The notes: generated by a model not told the origin, from the letters alone. Counted from the stretch's first letter, positions 1 through 8,820 are shown. The stretch is 64,000 nucleotides of DNA from Clostridia bacterium (GCA_024653205.1 JANLFO010000008.1:1-64000), one strand, 5' to 3'. Program-made: numbers and translations.

Positions 1-66
1 AGCACCCGGTACCGCCAGTCAACTCAAGTTAACTCGAAAGTGGGGATACGTCAGGGCCGGGGCCTG

Positions 67-96
67 TTGATGGGCGTGCCTGGGAGGAATTATAAT
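67..96 (+). promoter_or_regulatory. Putative SigA-type promoter of the cob operon
   Basis: TTGATG at 67-72 and a perfect TATAAT at 91-96 are separated by 18 bases. Transcription would begin near 103, which favours the ATG at 132 over the GTG at 114 as the start of the next gene. Nothing else is recognisable in bases 1-66. The assignment rests on the two hexamers only. Confidence 0.5.
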
Positions 97-131
97 TTGA
101 GGGAGGCTTTTTCGTGAAAGGGGTGGGCGGA

Positions 132-746
132 ATGTCGGGGGGCCTAGTGCTGGTTACCGGCGGGGCCAGGAGCGGCAAGAGCCGGTTTGCCGAGAATCTG
201 GCGGCGGCCAGCGGCAGGCAGGTGGTTTACGTGGCCACCGCCGTAGCGGGGGACGAAGAGATGCGGCTGAGGATCGAACAGCACCGTCGGCGCCGCCCGC
301 CAGAGTGGAAGACGGTAGAAGAGCCCAGGCACCTGGCGCGGGTGATGGTCCAATACGATGCGCCGGACCGCGTCCTGTTGGTGGACTGTATGGCGGTCTA
401 CCTCAGCAACCTGCTGCTGGACCGTCTCCCGCGGTACAGCGACCTCGACGAAGATGCTTTTCCCCTGCCCGGCCGCAAAGGGCTGGCCGAGGCGATAGAG
501 GCGGAGATCGGGGAACTGGTGCGCGCGGTCTCGGAAGCAAAGTCCCGAATAATAGCGGTGACCAACGAGGTGGGGTGGGGGCTGGAGCCTGCCTACCCCT
601 TGGGCAGGGCCTACCGCGAATGGCTGGGCTGGACCAACCGCCGTCTGGCCGAAGTTGCCCGGGCGGTGTACCTGGTAGTGTGCGGCCTGCCGGTGGAGCT
701 GAAAGGCCGATCCGTCGAGGCGCGGTGGGAAGATGGCAGTCCATGA
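132..746 (+). CDS. cobU: Bifunctional adenosylcobinamide kinase / adenosylcobinamide-phosphate guanylyltransferase
   Basis: CobU phosphorylates adenosylcobinamide and transfers GMP from GTP to form AdoCbi-GDP in nucleotide-loop assembly of cobalamin. The 204-residue protein has the P-loop GGARSGKS at residues 10-17, the VATAVAGDEEM segment and the following RIEQHRRRRP segment that carries the His guanylated in the family, and NEVGWGL further on. Length fits the family (about 180-205). ATG 132 is preceded by AAAGGGGTGG; a GTG at 114 would add six residues. It opens a same-strand run with cobQ and cbiA. Confidence 0.93.
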   Translation: MSGGLVLVTGGARSGKSRFAENLAAASGRQVVYVATAVAGDEEMRLRIEQHRRRRPPEWKTVEEPRHLARVMVQYDAPDRVLLVDCMAVYLSNLLLDRLPRYSDLDEDAFPLPGRKGLAEAIEAEIGELVRAVSEAKSRIIAVTNEVGWGLEPAYPLGRAYREWLGWTNRRLAEVARAVYLVVCGLPVELKGRSVEARWEDGSP

Positions 747-785
747 GCCTTTGAGAGGCGTATCAGCGCCTGGAGGGCGGAATAG

Positions 786-2342
786 ATGGCCAGATACGTA
801 ATGCTGCAGGGCACCGGGTCTCACGTGGGCAAGAGTATCCTGGCGGCCGCCCTGTGCCGCATATTCTATCGTTGCGGTTACCGCGTGGCGCCTTTCAAGG
901 CCCAGAACATGGCCCTGAACTCCTACGTCACCGCCCGGGGCGAGGAAATGGCCCGGGCTCAGGTGGTACAGTCCTGGGCCGCGGGTATCGAGCCGGAAGT
1001 GGACATGAACCCGGTACTGCTTAAGCCCACCGGGGATTCCCGGTCCCAGGTGGTAGTCCGGGGGAGACCGATAGGCAACGTGGGGGCCTGCGATTACCAC
1101 CGCGATTTCAATCTTCGGCTATTAGACGAGGTAGAGCGGGCTCTGCGGCGTCTTTCCCAACGTTACGAGATTATAGTCATGGAGGGCGCCGGCAGCCCGG
1201 CCGAGGTCAACCTGAAAGAGCAGGAAATCGCCAACATGCGGGTGGCCAAGCTGGTGGGAGCACCGGTGTTGCTGGTGGCGGACATCGACCGGGGAGGTGC
1301 CCTGGCGGCCATCGTGGGCACGCTGGAGTTGCTGGACCCAGACGAGCGCGACCTGGTGGCCGGCCTGATCATCAATAAGTTCCGGGGCGATCTCGAACTC
1401 CTCCGACCCGCGCTGGAGTTCCTGGAGCGGCGAACCGGAAAGCCGGTGCTGGGAGTGATTCCCTATCTGGCCGACCTGGGGCTGCCGGAAGAGGACTCCG
1501 TTGCCCTGGAAGAATACCGCGACACAATTCCGGGCGGGCGGGAACTATCGGTAGCGGTGGTGCAACTTCCCCGTATATCCAACTTCACCGACTTTGACGC
1601 CCTTGCCCGTCAGCCCGGAGTGCGGTTGGCCTACGTGATCGGCCCCCAGTACCTCGGCGAACCGGATCTGGTGATCCTCCCCGGCAGCAAGAACACCATT
1701 GCCGACCTGGAATACTTGCGTCAGACAGGGATGGCGGAACAGATCGTCACCTTGGCCAGAAGAGGCGTTCCGGTGGTCGGCATCTGCGGCGGCTATCAGA
1801 TGCTGGGGCGAGAGGTTAGAGATCCGGAGGGAGTGGAAGGAGCCGCCGAAAGGGCAGAAGGACTGGGCTTGCTGGATGTAGTCACCGTAATCCGACCCGA
1901 GAAGGCTACGTACCGTAGCCGGGGAGTCGTGTGCGGTCCCGGGCCTTTGCTCGGCGGGTGCCGGGGCATGCGGATCACGGGCTACGAAATCCACATGGGC
2001 GAGACCCGACGTCTCAAAACCGCCTCGCCGGCGCTGGTGATCACGCAACGGGGTGAACAAGAAGTCTTCCGGCCCGACGGGGCGGTTAGTCCCTACGGCT
2101 TGGTCTTCGGCACCTACCTCCACGGCCTCTTCGACAACGATGCCTTCCGGCACCACCTCCTGGAGGCGTTGCGGCGGCGAAAGGGCTTGCCCTCTGACGC
2201 CGGAGATTACTGCTACCAGGTAGAATTGGAGAGGAGTTTCGATCGCTTGGCTGCCGAAGTAGCCGCACACCTGGACCTGGCCAGGCTATCGGCGATCATG
2301 AACCTGCCTCGGCCCCTGATCGCCCCGGAAGTGGGAGGGTAA
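786..2342 (+). CDS. cobQ: Cobyric acid synthase (glutamine-hydrolysing)
   Basis: CobQ/CbiP amidates positions b, d, e and g of adenosylcobyrinic a,c-diamide with glutamine and ATP. The 518 residues contain an N-terminal dethiobiotin-synthetase-like ATP fold with LQGTGSHVGKS at about residues 7-17, and a C-terminal class I glutamine amidotransferase domain with the nucleophile motif GICGGYQMLG (Cys at about 333) and a late YLHGLFDN segment carrying the family His. The ATG is preceded by GGAGGGCGG. It follows cobU by 39 bases and ends 3 bases before cbiA, so the three are probably co-transcribed. Confidence 0.95.
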   Translation: MARYVMLQGTGSHVGKSILAAALCRIFYRCGYRVAPFKAQNMALNSYVTARGEEMARAQVVQSWAAGIEPEVDMNPVLLKPTGDSRSQVVVRGRPIGNVGACDYHRDFNLRLLDEVERALRRLSQRYEIIVMEGAGSPAEVNLKEQEIANMRVAKLVGAPVLLVADIDRGGALAAIVGTLELLDPDERDLVAGLIINKFRGDLELLRPALEFLERRTGKPVLGVIPYLADLGLPEEDSVALEEYRDTIPGGRELSVAVVQLPRISNFTDFDALARQPGVRLAYVIGPQYLGEPDLVILPGSKNTIADLEYLRQTGMAEQIVTLARRGVPVVGICGGYQMLGREVRDPEGVEGAAERAEGLGLLDVVTVIRPEKATYRSRGVVCGPGPLLGGCRGMRITGYEIHMGETRRLKTASPALVITQRGEQEVFRPDGAVSPYGLVFGTYLHGLFDNDAFRHHLLEALRRRKGLPSDAGDYCYQVELERSFDRLAAEVAAHLDLARLSAIMNLPRPLIAPEVGG

Positions 2343-2345
2343 GGG

Positions 2346-3749
2346 TTGCGAGTGCCGCGGGTAGCCGTAGCCGGAGTAAAGAGCGGCGTGGGCAAGACCA
2401 CTATTGCTGCCGGGATCATGGCTGCCTTTGCGGGCCGCGGGCTCAGAGTGCAGGGGTTCAAGGTGGGGCCCGACTACATCGACCCCACCTATCACGCGGC
2501 GGCTACCGGCCGGGTTTCCCGAAATCTCGATCCCGTGCTGGTCTCGCCGGAAGCGGTAAAGGAGAGTTTTCTTCGTGCGGCCCGGACGGCAGACCTGGCG
2601 GTCATAGAGGGAGTAATGGGCCTCTTCGACGGCCAGGTCGGTTCGGGTCACGGCAGCACGGCCGAAGTCTGCCGGCAACTCGATACTCCGGTGATACTGG
2701 TAGTAGATGCCTCTTCGCTGGGTCAGAGCGTAGCCCCCCTGATATGGGGCTACAGCCGGTTTGATCCCCGGGTGAGGGTCGCCGGAGTGATCCTCAACTG
2801 GGTGGCCGGCCCACGGCATGCCAGCCTGCTCAGGCAAGCGGTAGAGGGCGGAACCGGTATACCGGTAGTAGGCGTCGTGCCCCGCGAGGAGGCTATGAGC
2901 CTGCCTTCACGTCACCTGGGCCTGGTGCCGGCGGTGGAACGTGAAGACCTGGCCCGGGCCACCCGTCGCCTGGGGGAGATAGCCTCCCGCTACCTGGACC
3001 TGAATCGGATACTGGATCTGGCCCGTGGAGCTCCCGATCTTGAACCCCCGCCCGCCTCCGTCTTCCCGCTGGCGCCACCCAGGCAGCGGTGGCCGATTGC
3101 CGTGGCCCGCGACGCTGCCTTCCACTTTTACTACCAGGACAGTTTGGAGTATCTGGAGGCCCTGGGAGCCGAACTGGTGCCCTTCAGCCCGCTTGAGGAC
3201 CGGTGCCTGCCCGGAGGAGCGGCCGGGGTGTACCTGGGTGGCGGGTTTCCGGAGGTTTTCTTGGAGTCGCTTTCAGCCAACCGTGCCCTCCAGGCCGAGC
3301 TGCGAAGGCGGGCGGCGGAAGGCATGCCCATCTACGCGGAATGCGGCGGTCTCATGTACCTCTGCCGGGAGGTGCGCGACGGGGAGGGCAGGGCCTGGCC
3401 GTTGGTGGGGTTGCTACCGGCCGACTGTTACCTGGAAAGGCGGCTGGTGAGCATGGGTTACCGGCAGGCCACCGTTCTGCGCCGCAACCTGCTTTTCGAC
3501 GCCGGCCGGCGGGTTACGGGGCACGAGTTTCACTATTCGCGTTTGGAGGTAACTACTCCGGACTTTCCCTGGGCCTACGAGGTGGAGGAAGGCCAAAGTG
3601 GGTCCCGCGTAGAGGGATACGCGCGGGGGAACTTGCTGGCCTCCTACCTGCATCTCAATTTCTTGGGCTGCCCGGAGGGAGCGGCAAGGTTCCTGGAGGC
3701 GGCCCGGGGCTATGCCCGAGGCCTTCCGCCGGCGAAGCCTCCGGGCTGA
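2346..3749 (+). CDS. cbiA: Cobyrinic acid a,c-diamide synthase
   Basis: This enzyme amidates the a and c carboxylates of cobyrinic acid (or its hydrogenobyrinic analogue). The 467 residues show an N-terminal P-loop-like GVKSGVGKT at about residues 10-18, the VGPDYIDP segment typical of CbiA/CobB, and a C-terminal class I glutaminase domain with AECGGLMYL (catalytic Cys near 332) and HEFHYSR. The start is TTG at 2346, just after the cobQ stop, with GGGAGGG overlapping the end of cobQ. cbiA (anaerobic) and cobB (aerobic) cannot be separated by sequence alone; an anaerobe is the likelier host. Confidence 0.93.
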   Translation: MRVPRVAVAGVKSGVGKTTIAAGIMAAFAGRGLRVQGFKVGPDYIDPTYHAAATGRVSRNLDPVLVSPEAVKESFLRAARTADLAVIEGVMGLFDGQVGSGHGSTAEVCRQLDTPVILVVDASSLGQSVAPLIWGYSRFDPRVRVAGVILNWVAGPRHASLLRQAVEGGTGIPVVGVVPREEAMSLPSRHLGLVPAVEREDLARATRRLGEIASRYLDLNRILDLARGAPDLEPPPASVFPLAPPRQRWPIAVARDAAFHFYYQDSLEYLEALGAELVPFSPLEDRCLPGGAAGVYLGGGFPEVFLESLSANRALQAELRRRAAEGMPIYAECGGLMYLCREVRDGEGRAWPLVGLLPADCYLERRLVSMGYRQATVLRRNLLFDAGRRVTGHEFHYSRLEVTTPDFPWAYEVEEGQSGSRVEGYARGNLLASYLHLNFLGCPEGAARFLEAARGYARGLPPAKPPG

Positions 3750-3886
3750 GATCAGAGCCGGTGCCGGCCGCCCGGGGCGGGTCTCCCGGCCTCGGCCACC
3801 CCCTGCCTCCCGGGGGCAGGGGACAGGCACCAACCGGTGATGCTGCCAATATCCTGTTAGTGATTTCGACTGCCGGGGGGAAGGGC

Positions 3887-4231
3887 GTGCTTTCCGGCGA
3901 GGCGGGCTTCGTAGGCTATGTCACCAACACGGTGTTTCCCGATCCTTTGGGCGAAGCCGAGGAGGCCGTTCTGGTGGAAAGCCTTCTCCGCGGGGACCGG
4001 GAAGCCCGCAACGTGCTCATCGAGAGAAACCTCAGGCTGGTTGCCCATATAGTGAAGAAATTCGAGGGCACCGGAGAAGACCCCGACGATCTTATCTCCA
4101 TCGGCACCATCGGTTTGATCAAGGCGGTCAATACCTTCGATCCTTCCAAGGGTACCAAGCTGGCTACCTATGCCGCCAAGTGCATTGAAAATGACAGGCT
4201 GCGGTCTAAACCTGGCGGGATTTTATGGTAA
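3887..4231 (+). CDS. sigK: Sporulation sigma factor SigK, 5' part of an interrupted gene
   Basis: Residues 10-100 match the N-terminal half of mother-cell Sig[46 protein letters not shown] and [11 protein letters not shown] (regions 1.2-2.3). After CIEN the frame runs into unrelated sequence ([11 protein letters not shown]) and stops at 4231. The missing half lies 34.7 kb downstream. Start GTG 3887 follows GGGGGGAAGG; an in-frame GTG at 3860 lacks a ribosome site. Only about 10 residues precede the conserved GYV block, compared with about 20 in B. subtilis pro-SigK, so a cleavable pro-sequence seems absent. As it stands this half would make an inactive fragment. Confidence 0.9.
   Translation: MLSGEAGFVGYVTNTVFPDPLGEAEEAVLVESLLRGDREARNVLIERNLRLVAHIVKKFEGTGEDPDDLISIGTIGLIKAVNTFDPSKGTKLATYAAKCIENDRLRSKPGGILW
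4185..4212 (+). other. Left attachment site of the sigK intervening element
   Basis: The conserved sigK codons for I-E-N end at 4192 and are followed by GA at 4193-4194; from 4195 the protein no longer resembles SigK. Joining GA here to the base after GA at 38927-38928 rebuilds the codons N-E-I-L-M, exactly the SigK order. Just inside the element at 4202-4210 is CGGTCTAAA, an imperfect inverted copy of TTTAGGCCG at 38918-38926 next to the right end, which could be a recombinase-binding arm. The 2-bp core is inferred from the restored reading frame. Confidence 0.75.
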
Positions 4232-4350
4232 TTCCAGGCCGCCTACGCCCCGGCTCCGGCTGGGAACGGTAGATTGTCGGGCCACTTGCGCCCCGTCCTT
4301 TCATTTGCGATAATAGTTAAGGCGTTAACGATTAGTTGGGAGGCGGGATC

Positions 4351-5814
4351 ATGTTCGCCGTTACCGGCGCCACCGGACACCTGGGCAACAACCTGGTCCG
4401 GATTCTGGTTTCCCGGGGCTATGCGGTCAGGGCCCTGGTTCTCCCCGGCGACAGCCTGCGGCCGCTGGAGGGCCTTGAGGTGGAGATCGTGGAGGCTGAC
4501 GTAAGGGACCTGACTTCCCTGGAGCGGGCCTTCAGGGGAGCGGAGGGGGTCTTTCACCTGGCCTCGGTGATTTCCCTCGCGCCCGGAGATGAGCCCTTGC
4601 TGGAGGCGGTGAACGTGGGAGGCACCGCCAACGTGGTGGAGGCCTGCCGCCGGGCAGGAGTCAGGCGGCTGGTGTACGTGAGTTCCATCCACGCCCTCCG
4701 CGAGCCTGCCGAGGGCGGCACCGTGGACGAGACCTGCTTTGCGGGTCCTGCCGATCTCCCCGACGCCTATTCCCGGACCAAGGCCCGGGCTACGGAGTTG
4801 GTACTGGGGGCCTCCGGTGAGGGGCTGGAGTGCGTGGTGGTGGCACCCACGGGACTTCTCGGCCCGTACGACTATGCGCCCTCGCTGATGGGAAGGGCCA
4901 TTCTGGACGTCGCCCGGGGAAAGTTTGCCGTGACCTTCGACGGCGGGTACGATTTCGCCGATGCCCGGGATGTGGCCGAGGGAATAGTGGCCGCCTGGTT
5001 GCGGGGCCGACCGGGGCAGCTCTACCTCCTCCCCGGAGAGTGGGTTTCGGTGCCGTTCCTGGTGAACACCGTATGCCGGCTGGCGGGCAGGCCGTTGCCG
5101 CGGGTTCACCTGCCGTATTCCTTCATGATGGGCGTGGTGGGGTTGGTGGAGGCCGTGGGCTACCGCTGGATAAACCGGCAGGCGCTGAAGATCCTGGCCA
5201 CCCGGGCCGTAATCTCCTCGGAGAAGGCCCGCTCGGAGCTGGGCTACCGCTCACGGCCGGTGGCGGAGAGCCTTGAGGATACCCTGGCCTGGTTCGAGGC
5301 CCAGGGGTGGCTGCGGGGGGTGCGGGCCCGGGCGGTCGCCAGGCAGGCGGGAAGCGCCGGCGGATTTGAGGCCCTGGTGATGACCGCCAACCGGGTAATC
5401 GAGGCCGGTCAGGCCTGCCTCAACCTCAAGCTCCGGGGGAGCCGGCTCACCGGCGCCGAGGCCAACGTCCTCATGTTTCTGTACACTCACGGCGAGGGAG
5501 TAATCCAGGAGGATATCGTAACCGGCATGGAGCTCACCCGGCCGGCGATCTCGCGCACTCTGAGAGAGCTGGAACGCAAGGGCTACGTGCACCGCTACCC
5601 GGCAGAAAGGGACCGCCGCTCCCGCCAGGTGTTTCTTACCGACAGGGCTTTCGAGGAAAAGGCACGGGTGGAGGAGGCCTATCGCCAGATTGTGGCCGCG
5701 GCCACGGAAGGCATACCGGAGGAGAAGGCCGGGGAGTTCCTGGGCTACCTCCGCCGGGTGGCGGAGAACCTGGACGCCTACCGGAAGGAACTGAAGATGG
5801 ATAAGGCCGGATAG
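4351..5814 (+). CDS. NAD-dependent epimerase/dehydratase fused to a MarR-type DNA-binding domain
   Basis: Residues 1 to about 320 form an extended SDR: nucleotide-binding TGATGHLGNN at 5-14, SSIHAL as the Ser strand and YSRTK as the catalytic YxxxK. From about residue 345 the same frame continues into a winged-helix domain of MarR type (EEDIV-like helix, TRPAISRTLRELERKGYVHR recognition helix and wing, then RDRRSRQVFLT). Sugar-nucleotide or steroid-like substrates are possible for the SDR part, but none can be named. ATG 4351 follows GGGAGGCGG. No frameshift or stop separates the parts. It is the first gene inside the element, 157 bases from the left site, and converges on the LigD polymerase gene. 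Confidence 0.8.
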   Translation: MFAVTGATGHLGNNLVRILVSRGYAVRALVLPGDSLRPLEGLEVEIVEADVRDLTSLERAFRGAEGVFHLASVISLAPGDEPLLEAVNVGGTANVVEACRRAGVRRLVYVSSIHALREPAEGGTVDETCFAGPADLPDAYSRTKARATELVLGASGEGLECVVVAPTGLLGPYDYAPSLMGRAILDVARGKFAVTFDGGYDFADARDVAEGIVAAWLRGRPGQLYLLPGEWVSVPFLVNTVCRLAGRPLPRVHLPYSFMMGVVGLVEAVGYRWINRQALKILATRAVISSEKARSELGYRSRPVAESLEDTLAWFEAQGWLRGVRARAVARQAGSAGGFEALVMTANRVIEAGQACLNLKLRGSRLTGAEANVLMFLYTHGEGVIQEDIVTGMELTRPAISRTLRELERKGYVHRYPAERDRRSRQVFLTDRAFEEKARVEEAYRQIVAAATEGIPEEKAGEFLGYLRRVAENLDAYRKELKMDKAG

Positions 5815-5824
5815 GTCGGGACCG

Positions 5825-6748
5825 TTACCCCCGTATGGAGTAGAGCAGACGGTCCAGGCCCTGCTCCTCCCGCAGCACCGGGGCAAAGACGTCGCCGCGC
5901 CGGGCCAGCATCTCGGGTACGGTGGCCAGGTTGAAACGGAGCGGGTCCAGCTTTTCGTCCTCCAGTTCTTCCCAGGTAAGGGGAAAGGATACGGGCGCTC
6001 CGGGGAGGGGGCGCACGCTGTACACCGAGGCAATGGTCTTGCCGCGCCCGTTTTGGCCCACGTCCAGGTAAACCCGTCCCGAGCGCCGCCGGACCGCCCT
6101 TTCGAGGGTGCAGAGGTCCGGCCAGGCGGCCACGCACCAGCGCGCCAGGGCGGCGAGGGCCCGCCGGACTTCGGCATAGGTGTAGCGGGGAGCCAGGGGC
6201 AGGTAGAGGTGCAGGCCGGTGGCCCCGGAGGTTTTGGGGTAGCACCTCAATCCCAGCCGGTCGAACAGGCGGCCGAGGCGCCGGGCCAGCAACCGGGCCT
6301 CGGCGAAACCCGCCGGCGGGGCGGGGTCGAGATCTACCACGGCAACCGTGGGATGGTCGGGCGCGTTCCACCGGGAGAGCCAGGGATGGATCTCTATCGA
6401 GCCTTGGTTTACCACCCAAAGCAACCCTGCCAGGTCGGCGACCAGCACGTAGGTAACCGCCGGGCGGCGGCCGCCGGAAGGCAGCGGCACCCGGGGCAGC
6501 CAGTCGGGCGCGTATTCCGGGCACTCTTTCTGGTAAAAGGAAGGGCCCCGGATGCCTTCCGGGAAACGGTGCAGCACCAGCGGACGTCCGGCGAGGTGCG
6601 GCAGGAGATAGGAGCTCACCTCCGCGTAGTAGCGCAGGAGATGGGCCTTGGTATAGCCTTCGTCCGGCCAGAACACCTTCTCGGGGTTACTCAGCCCCAC
6701 TTCTAAGCCCTCTACCTTTACGGTCAACCTTGTCCGCGTACTCTCCAC
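5825..6748 (-). CDS. LigD-type DNA polymerase/primase domain protein (NHEJ)
   Basis: Stand-alone homologue of the polymerase domain of bacterial LigD (archaeo-eukaryotic primase fold), which fills gaps during non-homologous end joining. Seen in the 307 residues: LSNPEKVFWPDEGYTK near the N-terminus, the catalytic pair in VVDLDPAPP, SGATGLHLYLPL, and DVGQNGRGKTIASVYSVRP, in family order. The GTG at 6748 gives the expected N-terminus; the frame is open further upstream, but that part does not resemble the family. It is divergent from the ligase gene (72-base gap) and Ku follows that, so LigD is split into separate genes here. No nuclease (phosphoesterase) domain is visible. Confidence 0.88.
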   Translation of the reverse strand: MESTRTRLTVKVEGLEVGLSNPEKVFWPDEGYTKAHLLRYYAEVSSYLLPHLAGRPLVLHRFPEGIRGPSFYQKECPEYAPDWLPRVPLPSGGRRPAVTYVLVADLAGLLWVVNQGSIEIHPWLSRWNAPDHPTVAVVDLDPAPPAGFAEARLLARRLGRLFDRLGLRCYPKTSGATGLHLYLPLAPRYTYAEVRRALAALARWCVAAWPDLCTLERAVRRRSGRVYLDVGQNGRGKTIASVYSVRPLPGAPVSFPLTWEELEDEKLDPLRFNLATVPEMLARRGDVFAPVLREEQGLDRLLYSIRG

Positions 6749-6820
6749 GATGCTTAGATTTGCCGGGACGGTGCGGGGGAATACTTCCTCCGAGACTGCT
6801 TCGTTGAGGAGGGACGGTTC

Positions 6821-7762
6821 GTGGTCGGCCGGAACCTGGTGCCCATGGAGCCGGTAACCTGGCCGGCACCCTTCGACCACCCGGACTGGCTCTTCCAGCC
6901 CAAGTGGGACGGGGTAAGGATCCTCGCCCACGTTCGGGGGCCGGAGGTCCGCCTGATCAACCGGCGGGGCAGGGAGCGGACGGCCCACTATCCGGAAATC
7001 GTAGAAGGGGTTAGGGCGGTTCTTAGGGGCCAAAACGCGGTGCTCGACGGGGAGATGGTCGTGTTCTGGGAGGGGCGGCCGAGCTTCCCCCGGGTCATGC
7101 GGCGCGAGACGGCCGCACCCGGGGGACCGTCCCTGGCCGTACTCCGGCGTACCCTCCCCGCCACCTACATGGTCTTTGACCTCCTCCACCTCGACGGCCG
7201 TGAGCTGATCGGACTGGAGCTGGAAGCACGCCAGGAACTCCTTCGTCGGCACCTCGTCGCCGGCGAGCCGGTGCTGCTGACCGACAGCTTCGATCAGGGC
7301 AGCCGTCTTTTCGCCGCGGTGGAAGAAAGGGGATGGGAGGGTGTAGTGGCCAAGCGGCGGGGCAGCCCGTACCGGTTCGGGAAAAGCCCGCTGTGGCGCA
7401 AGATCAAGGTCAGGCGGCGCCAGCCCTGCGTGGTGGGCGGTTTCACGGTAGCCTCGGGGGGAGTGGTGGGGAGCCTGCTGCTGGGCGTGTGGCGGGAGCA
7501 GGACCTGATGTACGTCGGCCGGGCGGGAAGCGGCCTCGGCGGTGAGGAACGGGAGGCACTTGCCCGGGTTCTGGCGGAAACCGTGCAGCCGGAGTGCCCC
7601 TTCGATCCGGTCCCCCGCATGCGGGGGCCGGCCGTTCGCTGGGTGGCTCCCCTCCTCAGCGTACTGGTGGAGTACGGCGAGTGGACGGAGGGGCTGCACC
7701 TCCGCCACCCGGTGGTCGTGGGTTTCAATCCGGTGCCGGTCAGCGCCTGTCGGCTGCCGTAG
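6821..7762 (+). CDS. ATP-dependent DNA ligase (LigD/LigC ligase domain)
   Basis: The protein seals nicks using ATP. Of 313 residues, K28 in KWDGVR is the adenylated lysine (motif I); DGEMVVF (III), EGVVAKR (IV) and WRKIKV (V) follow, then a short OB-fold region (VVGGFTVASGG, LGVWREQDLMYVGRAGSG). This is the minimal size of NHEJ ligase domains. Start GTG 6821 lies 6-7 bases after GAGGAGGGA; ATG 6845 would remove eight residues. Its 3' end overlaps the 3' end of ku by 23 bases (convergent). With the adjacent polymerase and Ku it makes a full end-joining set inside the element. Confidence 0.92.
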   Translation: MVGRNLVPMEPVTWPAPFDHPDWLFQPKWDGVRILAHVRGPEVRLINRRGRERTAHYPEIVEGVRAVLRGQNAVLDGEMVVFWEGRPSFPRVMRRETAAPGGPSLAVLRRTLPATYMVFDLLHLDGRELIGLELEARQELLRRHLVAGEPVLLTDSFDQGSRLFAAVEERGWEGVVAKRRGSPYRFGKSPLWRKIKVRRRQPCVVGGFTVASGGVVGSLLLGVWREQDLMYVGRAGSGLGGEEREALARVLAETVQPECPFDPVPRMRGPAVRWVAPLLSVLVEYGEWTEGLHLRHPVVVGFNPVPVSACRLP

Positions 7763-8600
7763 CCGCCTTGCGGCCCCGGGCGCTGGCGCGTCCGGCCCCG
7801 GCGCGCCCGGCGCGCGCCGCGGGAGCTCGCTCCTTTTCCGCCTGCTCGATGCTGGCCCGCAGGGCCTCCATCAGGTCCACCACCTTGGCCGGCGCCGGAG
7901 CCGGAGGGACCACTACCTGGCGGCCGGCGATCTTGCCGCCGATCAGTTCTTCCAGGGCCCGGCGGTAGCCGTCGTGGTACTTTTCCGGTTCGAAGGGTGC
8001 GGAAAGGCTTTCCACCAGCCTCTTTGCCATGTCAAGCTCGCGGGGATCAAGGGCTTGCGGGTAATCGATCTCCGGCAGGTTTTCCGGCCGCCTGATCTCG
8101 TCGGCGTAGAGCATGGTTTCCAGCACCAGCGCCCGCCGGTATATCCTCACGCAGGCCAGGGATTCCCGCTGGCGCAGGGCCACCTTGGCCAGGGCCACCC
8201 GGTTGGTGTCGGCCATGGCCCGGTGGAGGAGGGCGTAGGCTTTCTGTCCGCCGTCTCCCGGCGCCAGGTAGTAGGGCCGGCTGAAATACAGGGGATCGAT
8301 TTCTTCCAGGCTCACGAAGTCGCTGATCTCGATGGCCCTGGTGGTGGGCAGGGGCAGAGAAGCCAGTTCCTCCTGCGTAACCACCACGAACTGGCCGCGG
8401 GCGTACTCGTAACCCCGAACGATCTCGTCGGCCCCAACGTCCGTCCCGCAGGCGGGGCAGCGCTTGGCGTAGGTAATGGGAGTATGGCACTTGCGATGCA
8501 GGAGGCGGAAGGAGAAGTCCTTCTCCTCCACCGCCGGATAGACCTTGACCGGGATGTTGACCAGGCCGAAGCTCAAGACTCCGTTCCAGATGCTGCGCAA
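7740..8600 (-). CDS. ku: DNA end-binding protein Ku
   Basis: Bacterial Ku homodimers thread onto double-strand ends and recruit LigD. The 286 residues begin with the family N-terminus RSIWNGVLSFGLVNIPVKVY, contain a CPACGTD cysteine pair and the core through about residue 250, and end in a basic Ala/Arg/Lys-rich tail (ARAGRAGAGRASARGRK) like the DNA-binding extension of B. subtilis-type Ku. Start TTG 8600 follows AAAGGACGG; the frame upstream to 8678 is not Ku-like. In B. subtilis, ku and ligD are expressed in the forespore under SigG; a possible promoter of that type lies at 8651-8680. Confidence 0.93.
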   Translation of the reverse strand: MRSIWNGVLSFGLVNIPVKVYPAVEEKDFSFRLLHRKCHTPITYAKRCPACGTDVGADEIVRGYEYARGQFVVVTQEELASLPLPTTRAIEISDFVSLEEIDPLYFSRPYYLAPGDGGQKAYALLHRAMADTNRVALAKVALRQRESLACVRIYRRALVLETMLYADEIRRPENLPEIDYPQALDPRELDMAKRLVESLSAPFEPEKYHDGYRRALEELIGGKIAGRQVVVPPAPAPAKVVDLMEALRASIEQAEKERAPAARAGRAGAGRASARGRKAATAADRR

Positions 8601-8650
8601 CCCTGTCCGTCCTTTCCCGTTGAGACAGCTCTGCACCGGGCCTCTAGGGA

Positions 8651-8680
8651 AAGTATTCTTCCTCGCGGCAAGTCCCATGC
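8651..8680 (-). promoter_or_regulatory. Possible forespore (SigF/SigG-type) promoter of ku
   Basis: On the minus strand GCATG (8680-8676) is followed after exactly 18 bases by AATACTT (8657-8651). The SigG pattern GnATR-N18-CATnnTA is met at the -35 and in spacing, with two mismatches in the -10. Transcription would begin about 45 bases before the TTG start of ku. The same AATACTT occurs at 6780-6786 before the ligase gene, but without a matching -35. Weak evidence. Confidence 0.25.
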
Positions 8681-8820
8681 GTCTGTACAGGTGTCTGTAA
8701 TAGTTGCTAGGCGCACTTATTTTACTTGAGGAAGGTTACCCACTACCGGCGGCTGGCCCAACTGGCAGAGGAGGTCTTGGGAGGGGAGACAAAACCGTAG
8801 ACGGCTCCGTACTGACCCCC

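Noticed and set aside
144-1100. Long minus-strand open frame opposite cobU/cobQ
   Set aside because: Antisense to two well-supported genes in GC-rich DNA, with no recognisable motif.
4185-4200. Alternative crossover within GAAA/GGAAAT instead of GA
   Set aside because: Joining there would give I-E-I-L-M and drop the conserved Asn-Glu; the GA join restores the exact SigK order and length in frame.
8726-8800. Short frame ending in a protein-like helix (RRLAQLAEEVLGG) between ku and the radical SAM gene
   Set aside because: Only 24 codons; possibly a gene fragment but nothing to align it with.
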